This document shows positions 11,801 through 21,290 of a stretch of DNA of 64,000 nt, in pieces. The translations under genes and the position numbers were made by a program. The stretch covers positions 7,405,267 through 7,469,266 of the forward strand of contig WMCF01000007.1 in the NCBI GenBank assembly GCA_009792885.1. Reading direction: 5' to 3'. Numbering within the stretch: the first letter of the stretch is position 1; each line of letters begins with the position of its first letter. The stretch is from Eremophila alpestris peregrina. Lineage: Eukaryota; Chordata; Aves; Passeriformes; Alaudidae. The notes under the pieces were generated by a model, which was not told the origin of the DNA, did not search any database, and saw only the letters and a program-made list of their open reading frames with translations.

Positions 11801-14800
11801 TCTCCTCAGTGTGGTCTACACAATGTTTAGAGTCAGTGCAGTCAACACTGTGTCTAGAATCAGGACAGAGATTTCTAGGAATGTTAACCAGAAATCTGTC
11901 CAAAGGAGGGTAGTCATGAGTAGCATGGAGTGGGATAAAGTGGGCCATTTTTGGGGAAAATTGTCTCCTCCAGTGTTTTGGGAGTATCACTAGAGGACCT
12001 TGGTAGAGTGACAGAATATTTGCAAGAAGAATGCTGTGGCAACTCCGTAAAGAATCAACATACTGAAGTGTGCTGGGCCCTGGCTGCTCTTTACTGGACA
12101 CAGTCCAGTGCTAGACAGAACCCTTAGGGGAGGAGGAGGAAAACAGATCAACAAATGCTGTGACCGCTCAAACCACAGCCAAACCGGAAGAATAACTCAT
12201 GCCAGTAGCAGTCACACCTACACAGAAGAAATCCAGAGCCAAATCAGTTTGCATAGTGAGGGATAAAGAGGAAATAGAGCTCTCACAACAGAAGGAAGTG
12301 GCAGGGCCAATTCCCATCCCTAGGTGAGCTTAGTGAAAAGATTTCAGCTGCCAGTCATGAAAGCCCTGCATAAGCTGGCTGCTCTGATGCTGGAATATCG
12401 TGGCCCACAATATGAAACTAGATGGTATTGAAGCCAAGCAACTGCTATCCCTATCCTGGTGGGAATTTGGGAAGAGGACAGAAACTCTCAGCCTCTGAAG
12501 GCAACTCCTGTCAAGTGTGAGAGAAAGGTATTCTCTCATGGATGATGTAGTGGTGTGCCCAAGCAGATGCAATGCCATGGAGAAAGATGTCCAGTACCTG
12601 CGAGAATGAGTTGTGCTGGAGGTGATCAGTAAGGATTCAAATACCAAGAAGTCCCCTGTAGACCCAGATAAGGTCCATTGTACACAGTGCACGTGGCAGA
12701 AGTTTGTGTGTTGCACACATTGTCATTCACCAACTCATTGGCATTGATGTCAATGAAAAAAGGAGAAAAAGCAAAGCAGTCCTTCAGGTGTCAGAGTCCA
12801 GTAGTATGAAGATCACCTCTTCTCCTCCTTACCAACCTGCTCCTTGGCTGTGGAAAGACTGCAGTAATTTATGAGATTCAAAAGACTCGAGCTAACTGGA
12901 GAGATGTCCCATGCCCCACCAGTATGGACCAGAGTCTCTGCTATTGAGATACACAGAGGCTCTGTGTATCCTTGGCATAGATTACCTCAGGACCCAAAAG
13001 GGCATTATTAGACTTTTGGGATAGCTACTGTGGAGACAGAGGAGAATTAGCTGAATAACTTGCCTTGTTTCTCAGAGGACCCTTCTGCTTTGGGGCTGCT
13101 GAGGGTCAAAGGACAGCAGGTACCAGTCTCTACCACAACTGTGCATTGTCAACAATACCGCACCAACGGGGTACTCCATGACCTCTGTCCATGAGGTGAT
13201 TTGTGAACTGGAGAGCCAGGGAATGGTCAGCAAGACCTGCTCATCCTTTAGTAATCCTATATGACCTACTGACAATGGACTGTCATGGCCTGAGTGAAGT
13301 CACACCACCACTACGTGCCACTATGCTGGATGTGCTAGAACTTCAGTATGACCTGGAGTCCAAGGCAGCAAAGTAGTACCACCATTGATATTGCTAATGC
13401 ATTTTTTTTTCCATTTCTTTGGCAGCAGGCCACAGTTTGCCTTCACCTGGAGGAGCATCTAGTATACCTGGGACCAACTGTCCCAGGAGTGGAAACAAAG
13501 CCCCATGATTTGCCATGGACCAATCCAGACTGCACTGGAAAAGATCACTTTTTGGATCTTCACTCCAGAAGATTTGCAGTACATTGATGACATGATTGCA
13601 TGGGGGAACATGGCAGAGGAGGTTTTTGAGAAAGGGGAGAAAGGAGTCCAGATCATCCTGAAGGCTGGTTTTGCCATAAAGCAAAGTCAGGTCAAGGGAT
13701 CCACCCAGGAAATTCAGTTTTTATGAGGAAAATAGCCAGATGGATGTCAGTAGATTCCAGTTGATGTGGTCAGCAACATAGCAGCTAGATCCCCACCAGC
13801 AAGAACGGAACAGAGGAACAGGGTTTCCTAGGTACTGTGGGTTTTTGGAGAATGCATGTCTCAGATTACAGTCAAATTATAAGTCCTCTATATCAAGTGG
13901 CCCAGGAGAAGAATGATTTTAAGTGGGAGTCTGAACAACAACAAGATTTTGAACAAATTAAATGGGACATTGTTCATCCAGTAGCCCTTGGGCTAATCTG
14001 ATGTTTCACACCAGACAAGGTGTGAAGTATGTGCTCTACACTGAAGCTGGGGAGAATGGCCTTCCTGGAGCCTCTGTCAGAAGGTACCTGGAGAGACTTC
14101 AGGCTGACCTCTGGGTTCTGGAGTTGGGGGTACAAAGGATCTGAGGCATGCTATGCCCCAGTTGAAGAAGAGATCCTGGCATTTATGGAGGGGTTTGAGC
14201 TGCGTCAGAAGCGACTGGCACCAAAGTGCAGCTCGTTTTGGCACCCTAGCTACCAGTGCTGGTCTGGATTTGAAGGGAGAATCCCTTCCACACATCATGC
14301 TATTGATGTCATGTGGAGTAAGTGGACTGTGCTGATTTCAAAAATAGCCTCATAGACACCTGGGCCAGAGGGCATGGTATAAAGTGGGTGTATCACACTG
14401 CCTATCATGCACCAGCCTCTGGGAAAATTAGATGGTACAATGGACTGTTAAAAACACTGAAAGCAAGGTGGTGGAACCTTCTAACAGCGGGTTCTGCATT
14501 TAGCAGAGGCTACCTGCTTACTTAACACAAGAGGTTCTACCAACTGAGCTGGCCTTACCCAATCAAAACCTCAACAACATACCATAGAAGGGGATAAATC
14601 CCTGTTGTGCATATAAACAACAGTTTGGATTAGTCCTCCCTTAAGCAAAGGCAAACCCATCTGTGACATTGTTTTTACTCAAGGACCTGGTTACACATTC
14701 CCCACAGAGGGATGGGGAAACATGATGATGTTTCAAGGGGATTTCATTTTTGGGTAAGAACAGTTTGTAATGTTGAATTGTATAATATTGGTTGCTGAAT

Positions 14801-17800
14801 GCACTGCCACTGTATGCCCATAATGACGGTGGCCAATGAGTATGGAGTGGTGCTTGTGTGTGTGAATATTTGTTTATAGTTAGAAGTTACAAGATTTGGA
14901 CATGACATAGATAGTATATATATTCTGGGTCAGGGTAGTGTGGTGGAGGGAATGATCAGGTATTGTCAGGTGTTTTTCTGCTGCTCAAGAGAGACTAAAA
15001 CTAGCAGTAGCAGTACCAGGTTTTCATGTTTGTTTGTAGGTGTTATTTGGTAATGTTATTATTGAAGCTTCTATCTTTTAAACAAAAACCTGGACCCAAT
15101 CATGTTCCGTAAGATTCACAGGAATTTTCATAATGTTTTATATGATTTTCAGTTTGGACTCCTTTATGAGTTTCAATTTTGACTGTTACTCTTTTACCTT
15201 TACTGCTTCACTTCCTGTACTTGAAACAGGTTGAGTGCATGTGAAGGTGAACTCTAGGCATTCTTTATTTAAAAGCATTGCCTCTGTGCAACGTTTTTGC
15301 CTTTCAATGCACTAAAGATTCTGTCTTCTTTTTTTCTTTTCAATCTTTCTAGATGTTTAAGAATGTGCATGTGCTTCAGTCTTTCCAGTAGCTTTATAGC
15401 TTAATGAATTTAAAAAAGAGTCTTTGTACAGTTATGTGCTCACAGCACTAAAAGATTGTGGTTACAGTATTACATGTCTGTCCTTCAGCTGATCAGTGTT
15501 ATCTATGTAAAACAAAACCAAATTTTGACAGCTTTGCTCTCACGTGTAGAAGCTACTACTGTTTTGGAGAGGACACTAAAATGATGTTTATTTAGTAACT
15601 TTGTATTTAAGGGGATAATTTTTCACAAAAGCTTACTGAGAACAACATTTCCTTCAAAACTGGAGAAGCTTTACCTTTTACAGAAGATAGATTTGCAGCT
15701 TTGGTGTGTTCTCTACAGCGTTGTAGTTGCCCTTTTAAAGCATTGTATCAAAATCATCTTGAAGGAATTGTTAAGTAATGACATCTGGTTACTGGAGAAG
15801 TTGGAACATAAGGAGTACTAGTTTTGTTGATTGCAGATACTGCTTTATTTAGTCAGTACTGACAGAGGCTATTAATACTGTTTTATACAGACAGTTTGAT
15901 TCTCCTGGTATACATTTATCTAGTATAATGACTATTTCAGCTACTGTGCAGATATTTTAATATGCCTGAGGTTGTATGGAGTGTGTAACAGATTTTCCTA
16001 AATATAGCTGTTCCATATTCTAATATAAGTTTTTTCAGCAGTTAACAAAATGACTTTGTTTTTCAGGGTGGATTACAAGAAGTGGCTGAGCAGTTAGAGC
16101 TGGAAAGGATAGGACCACAGCATCAGGCAGGATCCGATTCGTTACTCACAGGAATGGCCTTTTTCAAAATGAGAGAAGTAGGTGAACATACTGGTTTTAT
16201 TTCCATGAAAATAATGTGCTGTGATGGTCACATGGAATTGCTGATTCTGATAAGTCTGTGGTATTTTAAGGAGGTCTCGGAAGGGCTTCAGGGGTCAATC
16301 CTTTCTTGACAAAAATTAACCCACCTGTATTTTTCCCTGAGTAAGTGTGAACCAGCCTTACTGATTCCCTGCTTTGCTGCTGTGAGTATTTCTTCCCAGT
16401 TCCAGCCTAGGCCTGACTTTTGGATTTTTGTTTTGGGGTGCTTTTTCCTCACCTGTTTTTCAGGGTGCCCTTTTTTAGGTGGCTGCTGCAGTAATTTAGG
16501 AACTGCTGAAGCCAGACTCATTTCTGGGCAACTGTACTCCAGCCAATTTTTTTTTTTTAGAGATTTCGCTCAGTGTAATATTCAGCTGGTGTGTACTGCT
16601 GCTTGTGGCAGGCTGAGAGGTGGGGAAGGAGTGTTGATGAACCACTTCCAGCTAAACTTTCAGGCTAGAGGTATATTAAATAATGACTTCCAGGCTACTT
16701 AGGAGATTGTCCATGCATTTCTTTTTCCTTGCCATTGAATGAAGCACAGTTTAACTAAGGTCTAAGGTTCTAAAGGTCAGTTAATTCAAGGTTTACAGCA
16801 AGGACAGTCAGGTCTTAAAACCATCACATTTCCTTGCTACTTGTCTGCATACAACAGGAAAATATTAGGATATTTTGCATTAGCAGAACAATCAGATGTC
16901 GAACAGGCCTCTTCTGGAAAGCAGTTGCACTGAACAAATACCAGTGCATCAGAACATGGCATTCTTCCAGCAATTCAACGTCATTTACCATGTCAGAACA
17001 GATGGCAGTATCAAACCTCATCATTTAATCATGTTAAGTACTGTATGCTGAAGTCTGCCTTCTGGAGTCCAGCCTCTTGTATGAAGGAGAAAATGACCAT
17101 GAGATTGTGACAAATCTAGTGACACGGCAGCTGAACAATAAAGAATGATGGTTTAAGCTGGTTTGCTTATCCTAGTGCTCTGTTCTGCCTCTGCTGGAGC
17201 TGTTGCAGTTGTCAAGCAGGTCAGGGGCTACAGATGCAATAGAAAGGATTACATTTGGTAATACATAAACTGTATGATCTGGTATGAACTGAGCTCAGTT
17301 CAGCTACCTGCTGTCTGCCTGGTATTGTTGAACTTCCACTCTTGAATTTGAAGCGAAATTCAAAGCAAAGAAAGGGAAGCATATGATAATCATGCTTAAG
17401 ATACAGCCTTTCAAGTTAGTTTTCTAGAATAAAGGTTCAAACTCATGATAGTTTCTTTAATGAGATGCATTTTGTTTTAGGTAGCAAACTAGCTGGTTGA
17501 ATTTATTTACTAAAAGCTTTTACCAGAAGTAGAAATCTCTGAGGCTTTTTTAGTGCAAGACACTTGCCTAATTAAGCCAACAGACTGATAATGAATTTTT
17601 CCCCATTACTTATAAATACTCATTGCAAATGCAGCATTTCTAAATAAGAACTCAGTAGTAAGCAGAGAAATACATTTAAGGTAGATTTTTAAAGCTTTTC
17701 AGCAGAGTTCAGTGTTCAAAATTGTATTTCTGAGTAAAAAGACTTCATTTAACAGTGCTTTTTGAGGCACAGAATTTTACTTATTGCTGTGAAGGAGATG

Positions 17801-19713
17801 CAACTTGCTTGCTGGGTCTTGGAGTGCCAGCCAAAAAAGTTACTGATCCTTTTCTTTCCATCAGGAATACTTAAATAATTATACTACAAGAGTAGAGTTG
17901 TTATTTTGGGCTTTTTTTTTTATGCTGGGGGCCATAAGACTTTTTAATTAAAGTAGCTGATCCCTACAGTACAGGACTTTCCATCCTGACTGTGCTGCTA
18001 AAAGCAAAGCTTGAAGGGAGAAGTTTTGAGCTGTGTGGTTTATACAGGCCTCCGTGTTTAGATTGTGTAATGCATCCAGTCTGTGCCTGCATATTTCTGC
18101 CTGTCTTGGATTTTTGATATTGATGATGACTCAGAATGTGAACCACTGGGGTGTCCAGGATTGCTGTGAAGGTTTTAGGGTGAAAAATGTTTGTGTATGT
18201 GTGTGTCTTCTTATTTTTGAAAGATAGTTTGTGATTTAGTACTTGAAAACCCAAGTCTGAAAGGCAGAGCACCAGAATATCATGGGCTTTATTTTGTCTT
18301 CCACTGAAAGATTCCATTTGCAATTTAGACTTGTAAATGCAATCTTGGAACAAAATTTTGTTGTTCATCATTAAATGAAGTCCCCCTCTGTGAGGAGCTA
18401 AAAATGCATCTTTCTGCATTTCTCTTAAACTCTATAATGGTGTCCTGGTTCAGGGCAAATTTAGAGGAAACATCTGAATGGGGCCCCTCTAGAAAAGCAA
18501 ATTCAAGTGGCCCCTCCTCCAACTGGTTCAGGAAAAGATTTCCTTGGAGAAAAGGGGAAAAAACTGTTTATTTAACAAGCAAAGTATTCACAAGCATTAA
18601 AAAAATTAATCATATTAAACAATAAAGCCTCTTGTTCTGAAGAGATGGCAGATTCAGAAAGTCCTTGTTGTGGGGTGTAGCTTGGCTCAATCAGTCTCTT
18701 ATCAGTGCTTCTTTTGCTGGAAAATGCTGTGTCCTGGGCCCTAGGGAGCCACAGGTGTGAGCTCCTGGTGTTTTCCTGGGTTTTCAGTCCAGAGCAGGTT
18801 TGAACAGTTTCAAGAAAAAAAAACCCACAGTCTGGGGAACTTCTCTGCCTCACCTAGAAGAAAAACTAACTAAAAGGAGAGCTCTCTCCAGCAGGTCTAT
18901 GCTGCAGACAACACTGTCTGTGCTGAAGAGGAAAAACTGCGGGGGAGCAAGTGCAGTTTGTGAAAACAAACTGTGCGCTTTTTCTATCCCCCTTTGCTCT
19001 TGAAACCAGTCTTAAAGGTGCAGAACTTAATATCCAGCAAAAACAGAACAGACAATTGGGGATACAAGCATCATAAAGTCACCTCAGGACAAGTGGGCTT
19101 TGTGCTCATCCTCCCCACCCCCAAACGCATACACTATAAATCAGGACATCTCTGTTTCCAGACAGAGAATGGTGAAAACTCCACACTGAGGAGAGGTAAG
19201 GGAACGGGCACTGATGATGGATGCTAAGCATATGCCTGTTGTAAGAAGCACCACAGAAATCAGATGGATTTGTTGCTGTTGCAGATACGCAAGCAATGAC
19301 TAATAACACAAAATTGTGAAAACATTGGCCATTAAATTAAATTGGCCATTTAACTGGGAGAGGTGCACAAGAAGACTGATTGTACTTCTGACAGATTTAA
19401 ATAATTGTGTCATATAGCACATTGTGTTAATGTGTTGAGATTAAGTGTCTTATTATACTAATTATATCATCTTTTGCACTTTGGGATTTGATATCTTATT
19501 TAAAAATAATTTTAAAGGTTTCTACAGATCAATTGAAACGGAACCTTTTCTTTGCAGTAATTCATGTCTCTTTTAACTTTTTAGATGTTCTTTGAAGATC
19601 ACATTGATGATGCCAAATATTGTGGCCACTTATACGGTCTTGGTTCGGGGTCATCTTATGTACAGAATGGCACAGGAAATGCTTATGAAGAAGAAGCCAA
19701 CAAACAGTCATGA
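2729..19713 (+). CDS. CNOT7: CCR4-NOT transcription complex subunit 7 (CAF1 deadenylase), 3' four coding exons, partial
   Basis: CNOT7 is one of the two catalytic deadenylases of the CCR4-NOT complex. It removes poly(A) tails from mRNA in the cytoplasm and processing bodies. Joining 2729-2890, 8283-8427, 16067-16177 and 19585-19713 gives residues 105-285, which appear identical to the human protein as I know it. The DEDD-type nuclease residues in this half are visible: Asp161 (SGYDFGYL), His225 and Asp230 (PQHQAGSDSLL). Asp40 and Glu42 lie on exons before the window. All junctions are in phase with GT-AG introns. The gene is convergent with ZDHHC2. Its vertebrate paralogue CNOT8 is the main alternative, but the C-terminal tail (GTGNAYEEEANKQS) is that of CNOT7. 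It is partial only because the window starts inside the gene. Confidence 0.97.
3161..3176 (+). promoter_or_regulatory. Candidate CTCF binding site
   Basis: The sequence CCAGCAGGTGGCGCTG fits every position of the CTCF core consensus CCASYAGRKGGCRS. It lies inside a CNOT7 intron, in + orientation. The match is seen directly; binding is inferred. Confidence 0.6.
3841..3866. repeat. Two-copy 13-bp tandem duplication
   Basis: A 13-bp unit containing AAGAAGGATCC is present twice back to back, with one base difference at its start. It looks like a small local duplication in the intron, with no functional reading. Confidence 0.6.
8283..8427 (+). CDS. CNOT7: CNOT7 coding exon, residues 158-206
   Basis: The 145-bp exon completes Ser158 (AG|C) and encodes GYDFGYLIKILT through LMKSCKNLK. 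The donor is GTAAGT, a near-perfect consensus. It carries catalytic Asp161. Upstream codons that continue this frame (from 8200) are intronic and end at the acceptor. Confidence 0.97.
10964..11005 (+). repeat. Direct repeat copy 1 (ERV polypurine tract plus LTR start)
   Basis: A 42-bp stretch starting TTCTGGGTCAGGGTAGTG and running into TGATCAGGTATT recurs at 14923-14964 with two mismatches. Its first 30 bp read like the end of the retroviral internal region plus a polypurine tract. The last 12 bp are the LTR start. Confidence 0.75.
10994..11293 (+). mobile_element. ERV LTR (about 300 bp)
   Basis: It starts TGATCAGG after a purine-rich run (GGTAGAGGGAG) and ends just before a TGGCACCC primer-binding-like sequence. 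An AATAAA signal lies at 11251-11256, about 40 bp before the end, where an LTR R/U5 poly(A) signal would sit. The terminal CA appears to have decayed. Confidence 0.65.
11251..11256 (+). terminator. LTR poly(A) signal AATAAA, sense to CNOT7
   Basis: An exact AATAAA inside the LTR, on the same strand as the host gene. Its use in CNOT7 transcripts is unknown. Confidence 0.5.
11294..11311 (+). other. ERV primer-binding site (decayed)
   Basis: TGGCACCCAGTGTGAGCA follows the LTR directly. It resembles the TGGCGCCC-type site complementary to the tRNA-Lys 3' end, with substitutions. It fixes the LTR end and the orientation of the element. Confidence 0.55.
11600..12720 (+). pseudogene. ERV gag-like remnant
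   Basis: Short broken reading blocks in several frames, interrupted by stops and shifts, lie between the primer-binding site and the polymerase region. Their position and gist (capsid-like segments around 11,880-12,110 and 12,310-12,720) suggest gag. No domain is intact and no protein can be made. Confidence 0.5.
12948..12970. repeat. Inverted repeat, 11-bp arms, within the ERV
   Basis: GATACACAGAG, one base, then CTCTGTGTATC. It is a perfect short palindrome in decayed retroviral sequence, probably by chance. Confidence 0.5.
13340..13726 (+). pseudogene. ERV reverse transcriptase remnant (YIDD box)
   Basis: Two overlapping reading blocks in different frames (13,348-13,587 and 13,505-13,726) together resemble the palm region of a retroviral reverse transcriptase. 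The active-site box Tyr-Ile-Asp-Asp is at 13,580-13,591. A frameshift falls between them, somewhere in 13,505-13,580, and stops flank both. It is a non-functional fossil. Confidence 0.8.
13960..14525 (+). pseudogene. ERV RNase H and integrase remnants
   Basis: Three short blocks in two frames (13,962-14,144, 14,029-14,355, 14,322-14,525) follow the reverse transcriptase. They resemble a polymerase connection/RNase H region and the C-terminal part of the integrase core. Frameshifts separate them, so no intact enzyme can be read. Confidence 0.6.
14923..14964 (+). repeat. Direct repeat copy 2 (ERV polypurine tract and truncated 3' LTR start)
   Basis: Second copy of the 42-bp repeat. The LTR-like part starts at 14,953 (TGATCAGG) and remains loosely alignable to the first LTR for about 35-40 bp. 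After that the sequence is unrelated, so the 3' LTR is cut short. Confidence 0.7.
16067..16177 (+). CDS. CNOT7: CNOT7 coding exon, residues 207-243
   Basis: The 111-bp exon (37 codons, phase 0 at both ends) encodes GGLQEVAEQLELER through AFFKMRE. It carries catalytic His225 and Asp230 of the DEDD site. The donor is GTAGGT. If the donor is not used, the frame stays open for 43 further codons to a stop at 16,307-16,309. Confidence 0.97.
17137..17142 (+). terminator. CNOT7: Intronic AATAAA in the CNOT7 last intron
   Basis: An exact signal 960 bases after the last internal coding exon. It could end a read-through transcript. There is no evidence of use beyond the hexamer. Confidence 0.3.
18441..19091. 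mobile_element. Solo LTR of an avian endogenous retrovirus
   Basis: The 651-bp element starts TGTCCTGG and ends TCAGGACA, near-perfect inverted termini of the TG...CA type. The flanks are AATGG (18,436-18,440) and AGTGG (19,092-19,096), a 5-bp target-site duplication with one difference. No gag or pol sequence lies inside. Orientation is uncertain: an AATAAA on the - strand (18,567-18,572) lies about 125 bp from the 18,441 end, which favours the - strand, but a + strand AATAAA near 18,621 also exists. It resembles LTR families I associate with songbird genomes. Confidence 0.75.
19585..19713 (+). CDS. CNOT7: CNOT7 terminal coding exon, residues 244-285
   Basis: 42 codons from MFFEDHIDDAKY to ANKQS, then TGA at 19,711-19,713. 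The acceptor is CTTTTTAG and the exon starts in phase 0. It completes the nuclease domain and the short acidic tail typical of CNOT7. Confidence 0.97.
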   Translation: MFFEDHIDDAKYCGHLYGLGSGSSYVQNGTGNAYEEEANKQS

Positions 19714-19751
19714 CATGAAATGAAAGGCCGTCTTTTTGACCTCCACGTGCT

Positions 19752-19759
19752 TGTATATA
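19752..19759 (+). promoter_or_regulatory. CNOT7: Pumilio response element 1
   Basis: TGTATATA lies 39 bases after the CNOT7 stop codon, an exact UGUANAUA match for PUM1/PUM2. The spacing places it well within the 3' UTR. Binding is inferred. Confidence 0.5.
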
Positions 19760-19799
19760 GGTTTTATCTCTGGTTGAACCCCTTGGACAATTAAGGCTT

Positions 19800-19813
19800 C
19801 CCCCCCCCCCCCC
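19800..19813 (+). repeat. Poly-C run (14 C) in the CNOT7 3' UTR
   Basis: Fourteen consecutive C, followed by TTTCTC. Poly-C tracts can bind PCBP/hnRNP K proteins. The exact length is prone to sequencing error. Confidence 0.7.
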
Positions 19814-20852
19814 TTTCTCAGCACACTTTCTTTTCTGCCTTTCTATGTACTAAACTTGACTGTTCCTATCACAGATTTTGATCTTAATATTGATACGTAA
19901 AATTTTCTGGGATACATTTTGGCCTCTTAACAAGCCCATTTGTAAAGAAGCATGTATAGGATCAGTGTGGCAGAGAGAAGGGGAAAGTTGAATGATAATG
20001 AATATTCTGGTAAACTTGCCTACATCATTCTTCCAGTTTTTTGTCTTTCCCTTCCCTTCTCTAAATTAATTGGCTCTGATTGTAACTAACTTCCCCCTTC
20101 ATGTCTGTTCTTTCCAGTATGCAGGCGTTTTAGCTATTCAAGATTGTGGACCATCAAATTTGCACTTTAGAGAGCGACTCTGACTCAGATCCTCTGTTTT
20201 ATTTGAAGTTTGTTTTGGTTTTTTCTTTTGCCCTCAGCTAGAAAACAATCATCTGCCAAGTTCAGCAGCTTCAGGCTGTATTTCCTTGGTATCTCAACCC
20301 ACACAACGGGACTTATTTGCTGCATAATCTCTGTTTGTTCAAGCAAAACAAACTACTGAAATCATAGTAATTGCTCTTACTTTACAAGTGTTTGGTCATC
20401 TTCCAACACATCCTGCACATGTCAACTGCTGGTTGGCCTGCTGCTGTAAAACCGCTCTGTGATGGGGGAAAGAGGCTTGAAAAAACAGCTTTACACCCTT
20501 CAGGAAAAGAACAGCTATGACTTTAGCCTTTTTGCCATTAAGCTGAGAGTTGAAAGATAATGGAAGAGTAGGAGTCTTGTAATGGCACATTTCCCTTGAT
20601 TAACCTTGTGGCTTTTATCTTAGCAATGTACACCTCAGATATTTTTTATGAAGTCATATTTATTATGTACTTGATGTCATGGTTTTTGTAAGTCAGTTTA
20701 GTTGAAGATAAACCCCAAAGATCTGAAAAAATACTATTTAATTGAATTATTGAATTAGAAGGACAATTAAATCATGCTTTTTTGTAGTTGTTACAAAGAC
20801 AGATGTTACAGATATTTGTTGTAATACAACAAAATATAAATAACTTCCAGCG

Positions 20853-20858
20853 AATAAA
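20853..20858 (+). terminator. CNOT7: CNOT7 poly(A) signal, proximal
   Basis: AATAAA in the CNOT7 3' UTR about 1.14 kb after the stop codon, followed within 40 bases by a GT-rich and T-rich stretch (GTGTAATG, TTTATTTTTG). It is a good candidate for the main 3' end. Confidence 0.6.
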
Positions 20859-21054
20859 GTTACCTGAGGAGTGTAATGCTAGTTTATTTTTGAGTATATC
20901 TTACAATATATTTTAGATATATTGTTTTCAAGGACCCTAAAGAATGTTCTTAACTCTGCATAGCATGTATCCAGAGCAGTTGTGCAGGAAGGATTTTTGG
21001 CATTGAATAGCTAAATAGTAGCCTGGAATGATGGAATGCGTGGCATTGTGTGTC

Positions 21055-21079
21055 TGTGCGTGTGCGCGCGTACGTGTGT
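21055..21079. repeat. Alternating pyrimidine-purine tract (Z-DNA-prone)
   Basis: 25 bp of strict TG/CG/TA alternation, including GCGCGCGTACG, in a distal CNOT7 3' UTR or just past it. It is a TG/CG microsatellite and may adopt left-handed DNA. Confidence 0.6.
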
Positions 21080-21257
21080 TTGACACGGAAATCAATGGCA
21101 GAAAAATCTCCAAATGTTCACCAATTACTCTGTTTTATCTTGTACTTAAAAGCAAAAAATCAAACACCTTTTTCTCATTGAATTATGATGATGTAACTGG
21201 GCGGTCCTTTTTAAACAAGTAATTTGCATAACAGAGGGTATTTGTTTTTAAAGCTTT

Positions 21258-21265
21258 TGTAAATA
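21258..21265 (+). promoter_or_regulatory. CNOT7: Pumilio response element 2, overlapping a poly(A) signal
   Basis: TGTAAATA is an exact UGUANAUA match and shares four bases with the AATAAA at 21,262. If the transcript reaches this far, Pumilio and the cleavage machinery would compete for the same bases. Confidence 0.4.
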
Positions 21266-21267
21266 AA
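21262..21267 (+). terminator. CNOT7: CNOT7 poly(A) signal, distal
   Basis: AATAAA about 1.55 kb after the stop codon. It is an alternative to the signal at 20,853. Confidence 0.45.
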
Positions 21268-21290
21268 GGCCTAAGAAATGTTTTCTTACA

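Larger units (their letters stand above)
10860..14990 (+). mobile_element. Degenerate endogenous retrovirus (LTR-gag-pol remnant)
   Basis: The remnant is in the same orientation as CNOT7. In order it has a piece that looks like retroviral 3' internal sequence, a roughly 300-bp LTR, a primer-binding-site-like sequence, gag-like remnants, reverse transcriptase with a YIDD active-site motif, RNase H-like and integrase-like remnants, a purine-rich tract, and the first bases of a second LTR. The reading frame is broken by stops and by shifts in each domain, so nothing intact can be made. YIDD in place of YMDD and the general character suggest an ERVL-like or class II avian element; the class is unresolved. 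No env gene was recognised after the integrase. Confidence 0.85.
8428..16066 (+). other. CNOT7: CNOT7 intron, 7.6 kb, containing a degenerate LTR retrovirus
   Basis: AT-rich intron split by the retroviral remnant described separately (about 10,860-14,990). The flanks, 8,428-10,850 and 15,000-16,066, show no other element I can name. The acceptor before 16067 is a clean TTTTTCAG. Confidence 0.8.
16178..19584 (+). other. CNOT7: CNOT7 last intron, 3.4 kb
   Basis: AT-rich intron ending in CTTTTTAG. It contains the 651-bp solo LTR (18,441-19,091) and an AATAAA at 17,137-17,142 on the sense strand. Nothing else is recognisable in it. Confidence 0.8.
19714..21290 (+). other. CNOT7: CNOT7 3' UTR (end inferred)
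   Basis: It runs from the stop codon to just past one of two AATAAA signals (20,853 or 21,262). It contains two exact Pumilio-type UGUANAUA sites, a 14-C run, and an alternating purine-pyrimidine tract. The end is inferred from the signals, not from transcripts. Confidence 0.65.
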
